A DNA stretch of 64,000 nucleotides from Streptomyces chumphonensis. Its GTDB lineage: Bacteria > Actinomycetota > Actinomycetes > Streptomycetales > Streptomycetaceae. The DNA is taken from contig NZ_JACXYU010000002.1 of assembly GCF_014779715.1 (NCBI RefSeq), forward strand, positions 248,001 to 312,000, given 5' to 3'. Positions within the stretch are counted from its first letter, which is position 1; each line of letters begins with the position of its first letter. The notes beneath the pieces were generated by a model, which saw only the letters and a list, made by a program, of their open reading frames with translations, had not been told where the DNA came from and made no database searches. Both the position numbers and the translations under genes were made by a program. Below are positions 42,783-52,784 of this stretch, one piece after another.

Positions 42783-43403
42783 TCAGAGCCGGACGACGAC
42801 CTCGTCCAGGCTTTTGCGCCGCAGGTCCGGCACGCGCGCGTCCGCGGCCGGGTACCCCACGGGCACGACGTAGGCGGCGCGCTCCTCGGCCGGCCGCTCG
42901 CACACCTCGTTCAGGAAGCGCATCGGGCTCGGTGTGTGGGTGAGGGTGGCCAGCCCGGACTGGTGCAGTGACGCCAGCATCAGCCCGACCGCGATGCCGA
43001 CGGACTCCTTGGTGTAGTAGGGGCGCGGTGTGTGCGGCCCCTTGTGCACCTCGAAGACGACGATGACGACCGGCGCGGTCTCCAGGAACGGCTTGCGCCA
43101 GTCCGTGCCGATCGGGGCGAGCGCCGTGAGCCACTCCTGGGAGGCGCGGCGCTCGTAGAACTCCCGCTCCTCGGCCTCGGCGGCCTCCCGCAGCCGCCGC
43201 TTGCGGTCGGGGTCGGTGATGACGACGAAGCGCCAGGGCTGCACGTGGGCCCCGCTGGGCGCGGTGGCCGCCGTCCGGATCGCCCAGTCCACCGTCTCGG
43301 CGGGGACGGGCCGGGGGTCGAAGTCCCGGACGGTACGGCGCTGGGACATGATCGCGTGGAAGGCCCGACCCCGGTCCGCCGCCTCGTGAGCGGGAACGGT
43401 CAT
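42783..43403 (-). CDS. Nitroreductase-family FMN oxidoreductase
   Basis: A 206-residue protein. N-terminal 'FHAIMSQRRTVRDFDPRPVP' and 'TAPSGAHVQPWRFVVI' are FMN-binding signatures; 'ESVGIAVGLMLASLHQSGLATLTHTPSPM' and 'VVPVGYP' complete the fold. The motif resembles the iodotyrosine deiodinase/BluB-like branch of the family. ATG 43403 is chosen; ATG 43454 would add a 17-residue tail. Substrate unknown. Confidence 0.87.
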   Translation of the reverse strand: MTVPAHEAADRGRAFHAIMSQRRTVRDFDPRPVPAETVDWAIRTAATAPSGAHVQPWRFVVITDPDRKRRLREAAEAEEREFYERRASQEWLTALAPIGTDWRKPFLETAPVVIVVFEVHKGPHTPRPYYTKESVGIAVGLMLASLHQSGLATLTHTPSPMRFLNEVCERPAEERAAYVVPVGYPAADARVPDLRRKSLDEVVVRL

Positions 43404-43495
43404 CGGCCGGAGCGGAACCGTGGGATGAGCGGAATGCGCACTGGTATGGACCATGTGCGGCAGCACAGCACATCCACGGTCACCGCGTAAATGCG

Positions 43496-43524
43496 TTGCA
43501 CGGTAACGGTCCCCGTCCTAACGT
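43496..43524 (+). promoter_or_regulatory. Strong vegetative-type promoter for the ABC-F leader
   Basis: TTGCAC (43496-43501), 17-bp spacer, TAACGT (43519-43524). Predicted transcription begins near 43531, about 5 bp before the leader ORF and 265 bp before the ABC-F start. Confidence 0.65.
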
Positions 43525-43535
43525 CGCTTTCGGCC

Positions 43536-43661
43536 ATGGAGTCGTTGATAGGAGAGGCCGTTGCTCGTCTGAGGTCGGAAGACACCGTGTGCACCGTTCG
43601 ACGTCCCGGCCCCCGGGACGTCCGCGCCGCCCGGCGCGTGCCACGGGTGCGACCTCGATGA
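43536..43661 (+). CDS. Putative leader peptide upstream of the ABC-F gene
   Basis: A 41-codon ORF (starts MESLIGEAVARLRSE, ends VPRVRPR) begins just after the predicted transcription start, so it would be nearly leaderless. It contains a 10-bp-stem hairpin (43600-43622, GACGTCCCGG and its complement). ABC-F resistance genes are often controlled by antibiotic-stalled ribosomes on such leaders. The remaining leader (43662-43794) is very C-rich, with further hairpin potential. Coding status is inferred from position only. Confidence 0.45.
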   Translation: MESLIGEAVARLRSEDTVCTVRRPGPRDVRAARRVPRVRPR

Positions 43662-43794
43662 GGCGAGCCCCGCCCGGCCCCGGCCGGCCTCCCGACGCTC
43701 CCCTCCGGCCGCCCTCCCCCGCCGCCCGGTCCGCGGTGTCTTCCCGTGTTGCTCCCCCTCTCAGCCCGTTCGAGAAGCAACCAGGAGGCGCCCT

Positions 43795-45441
<1,647 letters not shown>

Positions 45442-45484
45442 GGCCGGGAGTTGGCCGGCGGTGCACTTCGCTCACTCCTGAGGG

Positions 45485-45498
45485 TTACTTCGGAGTAA
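45485..45498. promoter_or_regulatory. Single TTAC-N6-GTAA box upstream of the sphingomyelinase gene
   Basis: TTACTTCGGAGTAA, a palindrome (TTACT/AGTAA arms), lies 52 bp before the GTG. It has the same TTAC-N6-GTAA form as the four TetR boxes near 0.9 and 3.8 kb, but there is one copy only. Confidence 0.4.
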
Positions 45499-45549
45499 TC
45501 GCGGCTGCTTTCCTGTGCGTCAACGTGTCCCCACCCCAAGGGAGTCCCC

Positions 45550-46560
45550 GTGCCGAAGCGCCCCTGGCTTCGCTCCGTCCGCTCGACGGCCCTCGCCGCC
45601 GTCGCCGTCACCGCCGCCGTGGTGGCCGGTGCCGCCCCGCCCGCCGCCGCTGCGGCGCCGACGGCGGCGGCGACGGCCACCGCCGAGACCCCGCGGCTGC
45701 GGGTCCTCAGCTACAACGCGTTCCTGTTCAGCAAGAACCTGTACCCCAACTGGGGCCAGGACCACCGGGCCGCCGAGATCCCCCGCACCGACTTCTTCCG
45801 GGGCAACGACGTCGTCGTCCTCCAGGAGGCGTTCGACAACTCCTCCTCCGACGCCCTGCTGGCGGCCGCCGCCGAGGACTACCCGCACCGCACCCCGGTG
45901 CTCGGCCGCTCGCGCGGCGGCTGGGACGCGACCGGGGGCGCGTACTCCTCCTTCACCCCGGAGGACGGGGGTGTCACCGTGCTGAGCACCTGGCCCATCG
46001 TCCGCAAGGAGCAGTACGTCTACGCGGAGGGCTGCGGCTCGGACTGGTACTCCAACAAGGGCTTCGTCTACACCGAGCTGGACGTGGACGGCACGCCGGT
46101 GCACGTCGTGGGCACGCACGCCCAGTCCACCGACCCCGGCTGCGGGGAGGGCGAGGCCGCGCGGGTGCGCAGCAGCCAGTTCGAGGAGCTCGACGCCTTC
46201 CTGGACGCCCGGCGCATCCCGGCCGGTGAGCAGGTGATCGTCGCCGGGGACTTCAACGTCGACAGCCACAGCTCCGAGTACCCGACGATGCTGGCCGACG
46301 CGGACCTGGTGGACGCCGACGGCCGCTCCGGTCCCGCGTACTCCTTCGACCCGCGGCGCAACTCCATCGCGGCCGACCGCTACCCGGGCGAGGCCCGCGA
46401 GCACCTGGACCACGTCCTGCACCGGGCCGGCCACGCGCGCCCCGCCCAGTGGCACAACGAGACCGTGGACGAGCGCTCGGCGCCGTGGACGGTCACGAGC
46501 TGGGGCACGTCGTACACCTACACCAACCTCTCCGACCACTATCCCGTGATCGGGTACTGA
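45550..46560 (+). CDS. Secreted sphingomyelinase C-like phosphodiesterase
   Basis: A 336-residue exonuclease/endonuclease/phosphatase-fold enzyme with a Sec signal peptide (residues 1 to about 38, ending in an Ala-rich stretch). Key motifs: 'LSYNAFLF' , metal Glu in 'VVLQEAFDN' (about 97), 'HAQSTDP', 'GDFNVDS' (Asp/Asn pair, about 235) and the terminal 'SDHYPV' with the catalytic His. Bacterial neutral sphingomyelinases cleave sphingomyelin to ceramide and phosphocholine. Streptomyces relatives may act mainly on other phospholipids. GTG start at 45550. Confidence 0.9.
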   Translation: MPKRPWLRSVRSTALAAVAVTAAVVAGAAPPAAAAAPTAAATATAETPRLRVLSYNAFLFSKNLYPNWGQDHRAAEIPRTDFFRGNDVVVLQEAFDNSSSDALLAAAAEDYPHRTPVLGRSRGGWDATGGAYSSFTPEDGGVTVLSTWPIVRKEQYVYAEGCGSDWYSNKGFVYTELDVDGTPVHVVGTHAQSTDPGCGEGEAARVRSSQFEELDAFLDARRIPAGEQVIVAGDFNVDSHSSEYPTMLADADLVDADGRSGPAYSFDPRRNSIAADRYPGEAREHLDHVLHRAGHARPAQWHNETVDERSAPWTVTSWGTSYTYTNLSDHYPVIGY

Positions 46561-46567
46561 GCCGACC

Positions 46568-46593
46568 GGGACCGGCCCCCACGGGCCGGTCCC
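46568..46593 (+). terminator. Terminator after the sphingomyelinase gene
   Basis: A perfect 11-bp stem GGGACCGGCCC/GGGCCGGTCCC with a 4-base loop, 8 bp past the stop. Confidence 0.9.
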
Positions 46594-46717
46594 TCCGCCC
46601 GGCACGGCCGACGACATCGAGGAGACTCTCAAGGGGATGGGAACGTGAGCCTGCCCGCCGTCGCCTCGCAGGGGCCGGACGCGCGGGGGCGGACGGCTTC
46701 ACAGCGTTGGTGAGACA

Positions 46718-46730
46718 GCAATACTGTTGC
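46718..46730. promoter_or_regulatory. Palindrome just before the MerR start
   Basis: GCAATACTGTTGC (GCAA-N5-TTGC) ends 3 bp before the ATG and overlaps a possible -10 (TACTGT). This is a probable autoregulatory site; the transcript may be leaderless or nearly so. Confidence 0.5.
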
Positions 46731-46733
46731 ACC

Positions 46734-47504
46734 ATGAGCATGACCGTCGACGAACTGGCCGCCCGTGCGGGCGTCACCGTGCGCACGATCCGCTTCTACA
46801 GCACGCGCGGTCTGCTGCCCCCGCCCGACATCGGCCCCCGCCGCGTCGGCCGGTACGGGCCCGACCACGTCTCACGGCTGGCCCTGATCGAGGAGCTGCA
46901 GAGCCAGGGCATGACGCTGGCCGCCATCGAGCGCTACGTGCAGCGGCTGCCGGAGGGCATGAGCGCCGACGAGCTGGCCGTGCACCGCGCCCTGGTGGCC
47001 TCCTGGATGCCGGACAGCACCGACGAGGTCACCCGGGAGCAGCTGCGGCGCCGCTGCGGCCGGGCCCTGGAGGAGTCCGACGTCGAACGGCTCACGGCGA
47101 TGAACATCCTGGAGCCCACGGACGATCCGGAGGTCTTCCTCGTCGACCCCGGGCTGCTCCACCTGGGGGTGCGGCTGCTGGACGTGCCGTTCTCACTGGA
47201 GTCGATCCTCGCCGCGCGCTCGGTCGTCGTCGGGCACGCCCGTGAGGTGGCCCGGGAGCTGAGCCGGCTCTTCCGGGACGAGGTGTGGGATCCCTACCGG
47301 GCCGCCGGGCCCGCCCCGGCCGACGTGGAGCGCATGAAGTCGCTCTCGGCCCACCTGCAGCCCGTCGTCGTGCAGGCCCTGCTGACCGCGTTCCAGCGCT
47401 CGCTCAAGGCCGAGCTGCGGGACGCGTTCCCGAAGGAGCGCGTCCCGCGCCTGGGGCCTGACGCGGCCGGGGCGGAGCCCCCCGACGACGCCGTCAGTCG
47501 CTGA
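46734..47504 (+). CDS. MerR-family transcriptional regulator
   Basis: A 256-residue regulator: the winged-helix start 'MTVDELAARAGVTVRTIRFYSTRGLLPPPDIG' and 'YGPDHVSRLALIEELQSQGMTLAAIERYV' are typical MerR, with a long all-helical C-terminal effector domain in place of a metal-binding loop. It is convergent with, and overlaps by 11 bp, the fadB-like gene, which suggests control of that fatty-acid oxidation operon, possibly sensing an acyl-CoA. ATG 46734 is the first start. Confidence 0.88.
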   Translation: MSMTVDELAARAGVTVRTIRFYSTRGLLPPPDIGPRRVGRYGPDHVSRLALIEELQSQGMTLAAIERYVQRLPEGMSADELAVHRALVASWMPDSTDEVTREQLRRRCGRALEESDVERLTAMNILEPTDDPEVFLVDPGLLHLGVRLLDVPFSLESILAARSVVVGHAREVARELSRLFRDEVWDPYRAAGPAPADVERMKSLSAHLQPVVVQALLTAFQRSLKAELRDAFPKERVPRLGPDAAGAEPPDDAVSR

Positions 47505-49677
47505 ACCGCTCGCCCTTCTCCGCCTTCTCCAACAGCAGCGCCGGCGGGGCGAAGCGGTCGCCGTAGCGCTCCTGGAGCTCGCGGGCGCGGGTCACGAAGC
47601 CCTCGGGGCCGCCCTCGTAGCCGTTGATGTACTGGAGGGCTCCGCCCGTCCACGGCGGGAAGCCGATGCCCATGACGGAGCCGATGTTGGCGTCCGCGAC
47701 GGTGGTGAGGATGCCCTCCTCCAGGCAGCGCACGGTGTCCAGCGCCTCGGAGAAGAGCATGCGCTCCTTCAGGTCCCGCAGCGACACCTCGGGGCCCTCG
47801 CCCCCGGGTCGGCCGAAGTGCTCGCGCAGCCCGGGCCACAGCCGCGTGCGCCGGCCGTCCTCGTAGTCGTAGAACCCGGCGCCGCCGCTGCGGCCGGGGC
47901 GGCCGAACTCGTCGACCATCCGGTCGATCACGGCCTCGGCGGGGTGCTCGGGCCAGGCGACTCCCTCGGCCTCCAGCGCGGCGCGCGTCTCGTTGCGGAT
48001 CTTGCGCGGCAGGGTGAGCGTCAGTTCGTCCATGAGGGACAGCACCTTCGCCGGGTAGCCGGCCTGCGCGGCCGCCTGTTCGACGGAGGCGGGCTCGATG
48101 CCCTCGCCGACCATCGCGACACCCTCATTGAGGAACTGCCCGATGACGCGGGAGGTGAAGAAGCCTCGGGCGTCGTTGACGACGATGGGCGTCTTGTTGA
48201 TCTGGCGCACCAGGTCGAAGGCGCGGGCCAGGGCCTCGTCGCCGGTCTTCCGCCCGCGCACGATCTCCACGAGCGGCATCTTGTCGACGGGTGAGAAGAA
48301 GTGCAGGCCGATGAAGTCGCTCTCCCGCTCCACGCCTTCGGCCAAGCCGGTGATGGGCAGTGTGGAGGTGTTGGAGCACAGCAGCGCGTCGGGCTCGACG
48401 AGGTGCTGGATCTCCTGGAACACCCGGTGCTTCAGCTCGGTGGACTCGAAGACGGCCTCGATGACGGCGTCGCACCCGGCGACGTCGGCCGCCTCGGCGG
48501 TGGGCGTGATGCGGGCGAGCAGCGCGTCCCGCTTCTCCTGGGTGGTCCGGCCCCGGGCCAGCGCCTTGTCGACCAGGGCGACGGAGTAGTCCTTGCCCTT
48601 CTCGGCGGCCTCCCGGGACACGTCCTTGAGCACGACCTCGATCCCGGCCTTGGCGCAGGAGTAGGCGATGCCCGCCCCCATCATGCCCGCGCCCAAGACC
48701 GCGACCTTGGAGACCCGGCGCTCGGGGACGCCGCCGGGGCGGCTGGCTCCGGCGTTGACCGCCTGGAGGTCGAAGAAGAACGCCTGGATCATGTTCTTGG
48801 CGATCGGCCCGGTGGCCAGTTCGGTGAAGTACCGGGCCTCGATGACCTCGGCGTTGGCGAAGTCGACCTGACTGCCCTCGACGGCGGCGGCCAGGATGTT
48901 GCGCTGGGCGGGGTAGGGGGCGCCGCCGGTCTGCTTGCGCAGGTTGGCGGGGAACGCCGGGAGGTTGGCCGCGAACTTCGGGTGCGCGGGGGTGCCACCG
49001 GGGATCCTGTGGCCGGGGACGTCCCAGGGCTGGTGCGACTCGGGGTGGGCGTCGATGTAGGCCCGCGCCTGGGCCAGCATGTCCTCCTCGCTCGTGGCGA
49101 GGGCGTGCACCAGGCCCTTCTCCAGCGCGGCGGCCGGGACGTGCTGCTGCCCCTGGAGCAGGACGTTGAGCAGCGCGTCGGCGATGCCGAGCAGCCGCAC
49201 GGTGCGCACGACGCCGCCACCTCCGGGCAGCAGGCCCAAGGTGGCCTCGGGCAGGCCGATGCGGCTGCCCTTCGCGTCCAGGGCGACGCGGTGGTGGCAG
49301 GCCAGGGCGATCTCGTAACCGCCGCCGAGCGCGGCCCCGTTGATGGCGGCGACGACCGGCTTGCCGAGCGTCTCGATGCGCCGCAGGTCGCGCTTGATCC
49401 GCATGCTCCTGTCGTAGACGTCCTGCGCGTCCTCGGGCGTGGCCCGGATGAGCAGGCGCAGGTCGCCCCCCGCGAAGAACGTCTTCTTGGCCGAGGTGAC
49501 GATGACGCCGCGCACGGTGTCGCGTTCGGCTTCGAGGCGGTCGGCCACCTCGGTCAGCGACGCGGTGAAGGCCGCGTTCATGGTGTTGGCCGACTGGTCG
49601 GGGTCGTCGAGGGTGAGGGTGACGACGTCGTCGGCGTCGCGGTCCCAGCGGATCGCGGCGGGCGTGGACTCGGGCAT
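47494..49677 (-). CDS. fadB: Fatty-acid oxidation complex alpha subunit (enoyl-CoA hydratase/3-hydroxyacyl-CoA dehydrogenase)
   Basis: A 727-residue bifunctional protein. Crotonase domain (residues about 1-270) has 'FFAGGDL' and 'NGAALGGGYEIALACHHRVA', with the catalytic Glu region 'IGLPEATLGLLPGGGG'. The NAD-binding 3-hydroxyacyl-CoA dehydrogenase begins at 'VAVLGAGMMGAGIAYSCAKAG' (about 322), with catalytic His in 'IGLHFFSPVDKMPLVE'; the C-terminal helical domain closes the protein. It performs the hydration and second oxidation of beta-oxidation with the thiolase 50 bp upstream. ATG 49677. Confidence 0.93.
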   Translation of the reverse strand: MPESTPAAIRWDRDADDVVTLTLDDPDQSANTMNAAFTASLTEVADRLEAERDTVRGVIVTSAKKTFFAGGDLRLLIRATPEDAQDVYDRSMRIKRDLRRIETLGKPVVAAINGAALGGGYEIALACHHRVALDAKGSRIGLPEATLGLLPGGGGVVRTVRLLGIADALLNVLLQGQQHVPAAALEKGLVHALATSEEDMLAQARAYIDAHPESHQPWDVPGHRIPGGTPAHPKFAANLPAFPANLRKQTGGAPYPAQRNILAAAVEGSQVDFANAEVIEARYFTELATGPIAKNMIQAFFFDLQAVNAGASRPGGVPERRVSKVAVLGAGMMGAGIAYSCAKAGIEVVLKDVSREAAEKGKDYSVALVDKALARGRTTQEKRDALLARITPTAEAADVAGCDAVIEAVFESTELKHRVFQEIQHLVEPDALLCSNTSTLPITGLAEGVERESDFIGLHFFSPVDKMPLVEIVRGRKTGDEALARAFDLVRQINKTPIVVNDARGFFTSRVIGQFLNEGVAMVGEGIEPASVEQAAAQAGYPAKVLSLMDELTLTLPRKIRNETRAALEAEGVAWPEHPAEAVIDRMVDEFGRPGRSGGAGFYDYEDGRRTRLWPGLREHFGRPGGEGPEVSLRDLKERMLFSEALDTVRCLEEGILTTVADANIGSVMGIGFPPWTGGALQYINGYEGGPEGFVTRARELQERYGDRFAPPALLLEKAEKGERFSD

Positions 49678-49727
49678 GGCGGTCGGTCTCCAGGGAGGTG
49701 TCGGGTGCGGGCGGGGGCGTCCGGTGC

Positions 49728-50942
49728 TCAGAGGCGTTCGACGACGGTGGCGATGCCCATGCCGCCGCCGACGCACAGGGTGGCCAGCCCGTACCGCTGG
49801 TCGCGCCGCTCCAGTTCGTCGATCAGGGTGCCGAGGATCATGGCGCCGGTGGCGCCGAGGGGGTGGCCCAGCGCGATGGCGCCGCCGTTGACGTTGACCC
49901 GGTCCAGGCTCAGGCCCATGTCGCGCACGAAGCGCAGGACGACGGCGGCGAAGGCCTCGTTGATCTCGACGAGGTCGATGTCGTCGATCGTCAGCCCGGC
50001 CTTGGCGAGGGCCTTGCGGGAGGCGGGCGCGGGACCGGTGAGCATGATGGTCGGGTCCGCGCCGCAGACGGCGGCGGACAGGACGCGGGCCCGGGGGGTG
50101 AGGCCGTAGCGGCGGCCGGTCTCCTCGTTGCCGACGGCGACGAGCGCGGCGCCGTCGACGATGCCGGAGGAGTTGCCCGCGTGGTGCACGTGGTCGATCC
50201 TCTCGACCCAGTGGTACTTCTGGAGCGCGACGGCGTCGAACCCGCCCAGGTCGCCGATGGTCTCGAAGGACGGCTTGAGCGCGGCCAGGGAGTCGGCCGT
50301 GGTGCCCGGCCGCATGTGCTCGTCGTGGTCGAGGATCGTGAGGCCGGCGCGGTCCTTGACGGGTACCACCGAGCGGGCGAACCGCTCCGCCTTCCACGCC
50401 TCGGCGGCGCGCTCCTGGGACAGGGCCGCGTACTCGTCCACGTCGCGGCGGGAGAAGCCCTCGACGGTGGCGATGAGGTCGGCGCCGATGCCCTGCGGCA
50501 CGAAGCCGGTCTCGAAACTCGTCATCGGGTCCATGGCCCAGGCGCCGCCGTCGCTGCCGATGGGCAGCCGCGACATGGACTCCACGCCGCCGGCGAGCAC
50601 CAGGTCCTCCCAGCCGGAGCGCACCTTGGCGGCCGCGAGGTTCACCGCTTCGAGGCCCGAGGCGCAGAAGCGGTTCTCCTGCACCCCGGCCACGGTGTCG
50701 GGCAGCCCGGCGGCGATGGCCGCGATCTTGGCGATGTCGGAACCCTGGTCGCCGTGCGGGCTGACGACGCCGAGGACGACGTCGTCGATGGCGGCCGGGT
50801 CCAGGTCGGGGAAGCGGGCCCGGATCTCGTGGATGAGGCCCACGACCAGGTCGATGGGCTTGGTGGCGTGCAGGGAGCCGGCTGCCTTGCCGCGTCCTCG
50901 GGGGGTGCGGACGGCGTCGTAGACGAACGCTTCGGTGCTCAC
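49728..50942 (-). CDS. fadA: Acetyl-CoA acyltransferase (thiolase, FadA)
   Basis: A 404-residue thiolase. Nucleophilic Cys is in '[16 protein letters not shown]' (about 93), '[20 protein letters not shown]' carries the active His (about 362), and the second Cys is in 'TLCVGGGMG' near the C-terminus. It cleaves 3-ketoacyl-CoA as the last beta-oxidation step. The GTG start overlaps the CoA-transferase stop (GTGA). Confidence 0.93.
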   Translation of the reverse strand: MSTEAFVYDAVRTPRGRGKAAGSLHATKPIDLVVGLIHEIRARFPDLDPAAIDDVVLGVVSPHGDQGSDIAKIAAIAAGLPDTVAGVQENRFCASGLEAVNLAAAKVRSGWEDLVLAGGVESMSRLPIGSDGGAWAMDPMTSFETGFVPQGIGADLIATVEGFSRRDVDEYAALSQERAAEAWKAERFARSVVPVKDRAGLTILDHDEHMRPGTTADSLAALKPSFETIGDLGGFDAVALQKYHWVERIDHVHHAGNSSGIVDGAALVAVGNEETGRRYGLTPRARVLSAAVCGADPTIMLTGPAPASRKALAKAGLTIDDIDLVEINEAFAAVVLRFVRDMGLSLDRVNVNGGAIALGHPLGATGAMILGTLIDELERRDQRYGLATLCVGGGMGIATVVERL

Positions 50943-52141
50943 GGTGCGGCCTTTCGGTACGCGGAGGGGTTGTGTGGTTCGGTGGGACTCGGTGCTCTCC
51001 CGCGACCGGGACCGCCGCCGAACGCCTCGGGCGGCAGCCCCCAGTCGCGGGCCACGGACGCGGTGTCCGCGCCGGACGGGGCGGGGGCCGTGCGCACCGC
51101 GCCGGGGGTGGCGGAGAAGCGGGGGGCTGGCGCCGGCTGCGTGAGGCCGGCGTGCTCCACGAACGTCCCCCGGGCGGCGAGGTGGGGGTGCTCCGGCGCC
51201 TCCCGCAGGGAGAGGACGGGGGCCACGCAGGCGTCCGAGTCGGCGAAGACGGCCGTCCACTCCTCCCGGGTCCGGCGGCGGAAGCGGTCGGCGACGGCCG
51301 CGCGCAGGGCGTCCCAGCCGGCCGGGTCAGAACGGTCGGCCGTCTCCTCGTCCAGCCCCAGCAGTCGGGTGAACTCGGCGTAGAACCGCTCCTCCAGGGC
51401 CCCGACGGCCATGTGGCCGCCGTCGGCCGTCTCGTAGACGCCGTAGAAGGGGCTGCCGCCGTCCAGCAGGTTGCTCCCCCGGGCGTCCTGCCAGGCTCCG
51501 GCGGCGAGCATGCCGTGGAGCATGGCCGTCAGGTGGCTGGTGCCGTCCACGATCGCGGCGTCCACGACCTGTCCGGCGCCGTGCGTCCGTGCGTGGTGCA
51601 GGGCGGCCAGGACGCCGACGACGAGGTAGAGCGAGCCGCCCGCGTAGTCGCCGAGCAGGTTCGCCGGGAAGTGGGGCGGGCCGTCTGCCGTGCCGGTGAG
51701 GCCGAGCGCCCCGGTCAGGGCGATGTAGCCGATGTCGTGGCCCGCCCGGGGGGCCAGGGGCCCGTCCTGGCCCCAGCCGGTCATCCGCCCGTAGACGAGG
51801 GCCGGGTTGCGCTCCAGGCACGGGCCGGGGCCGACGCCGAGCCGCTCGGCGACGCCCGGGCGGTAGCCCTCGACCAGGACGTCGGCGCGGGCCACGAGAT
51901 CCAGCAGGGTGTCCCGGCCGGTCGCGGACTTCAGGTCGAGCAGCACGGAGCGCTTGTTGCGGCCGGTGACGTCCAGGCGCGGTTCGATGCCGAGGCCCGG
52001 GCCGCCGGGGCGGTCCACGCGCACGACGTCGGCCCCGAGATCACCGAGCAGCATCGCGGCGAAGGGGCCGGGACCGATCCCGGCCAGCTCCACCACGCGC
52101 ACCCCGGACAGCGGTCCCGTCCCGCTCCTCGCCGCCTCCAT
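50939..52141 (-). CDS. CaiB/BaiF-family CoA-transferase or alpha-methylacyl-CoA racemase
   Basis: A 400-residue class III CoA-transferase. '[34 protein letters not shown]' and '[30 protein letters not shown]' are typical. A Gly-His-Asp-Ile segment ('[14 protein letters not shown]') matches the racemase catalytic pair (His/Asp), favouring alpha-methylacyl-CoA racemase, which prepares methyl-branched acyl-CoAs for beta-oxidation. This suits an organism with iso/anteiso branched lipids. First gene of the fadAB operon. Confidence 0.88.
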   Translation of the reverse strand: MEAARSGTGPLSGVRVVELAGIGPGPFAAMLLGDLGADVVRVDRPGGPGLGIEPRLDVTGRNKRSVLLDLKSATGRDTLLDLVARADVLVEGYRPGVAERLGVGPGPCLERNPALVYGRMTGWGQDGPLAPRAGHDIGYIALTGALGLTGTADGPPHFPANLLGDYAGGSLYLVVGVLAALHHARTHGAGQVVDAAIVDGTSHLTAMLHGMLAAGAWQDARGSNLLDGGSPFYGVYETADGGHMAVGALEERFYAEFTRLLGLDEETADRSDPAGWDALRAAVADRFRRRTREEWTAVFADSDACVAPVLSLREAPEHPHLAARGTFVEHAGLTQPAPAPRFSATPGAVRTAPAPSGADTASVARDWGLPPEAFGGGPGRGRAPSPTEPHNPSAYRKAAP

Positions 52142-52156
52142 CAGGCCCCCAGCCGT

Positions 52157-52175
52157 GTGACACAACTGATGTAAC
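52157..52175. promoter_or_regulatory. Inverted repeat in the promoter region of the fadAB operon
   Basis: GTGACACAACTGATGTAAC carries GTNACA/TGTNAC arms around 7 bases, 16 bp before the first gene. It differs from the MerR palindrome at 46718, so it may bind a different regulator. Confidence 0.35.
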
Positions 52176-52277
52176 ACCGATGATGCTAAGAACGTGTTCC
52201 TGTTTCCACAAGCCCTTCGGGGCACGGGATTACCGGCGGGTACACCGCGGCGTCGCGGAGCCCGCGCGGCGGGGACC

Positions 52278-52673
52278 TCAGCCGTCCGACCGCGTGGCGT
52301 CCCATTCGGCGACCAGGCTCCGGGGGGCGATCGTCCGGTAGCTCTCCTCGACCCACTCCCGCAGCAGCTCCACCCCCGGCGCGCCCTCGGGAGCCAGCGG
52401 CACGCCGACCCAGCCCGAGCGCCCCAGCCCGTACCCGGCGGGGGCCGCGTCCGGGCAGCTCAGCGCGTGCGCGTGGACCTCGTCGTCCACCAGCTTCACC
52501 GTGATCCCCGGGGCCGGGCCGCCGTCACCCCCGCCGAGGAAGACGAACACCTTCCGGTTCACCTTCACCACGCTCTCGCCCCACGGGAACTCCTCCACCG
52601 CGCCGGGCAGAGTGAGGGCGAACTCACGTACCGCGTCCCACACCGCCGTTGGATCACTGCCTGCCTTGGCCAT
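52278..52673 (-). CDS. MmcQ/YjbR-family protein
   Basis: A 131-residue CyaY-like/YjbR fold: 'FALTLPGAVEEFPWGESVVKVNRKVFVFL' and 'WVGVPLAPEGAPGVELLREWVEESYRTIAPRSL'. These are described as DNA-binding-like small proteins; the role is unknown. Single gene, divergent from the saccharopine-dehydrogenase-like gene. Confidence 0.85.
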   Translation of the reverse strand: MAKAGSDPTAVWDAVREFALTLPGAVEEFPWGESVVKVNRKVFVFLGGGDGGPAPGITVKLVDDEVHAHALSCPDAAPAGYGLGRSGWVGVPLAPEGAPGVELLREWVEESYRTIAPRSLVAEWDATRSDG

Positions 52674-52784
52674 ACGGTCACCGTAGGCGCGGCCACCGAC
52701 AGCCGCCCGCCGTCCGCACCACGGGACGACCCCGCAGGGACCCGAGCGGACCGGACCGGACCCGACCCGGCGAAGGAGCCCCCG

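Noticed and set aside
52219..52243. GGGTAC at 52238 considered as another SigB-type promoter
   Set aside because: No GNNT at 14-16 bases upstream; the nearest GTTT is 29 bases away, and no plus-strand gene follows within 500 bp.
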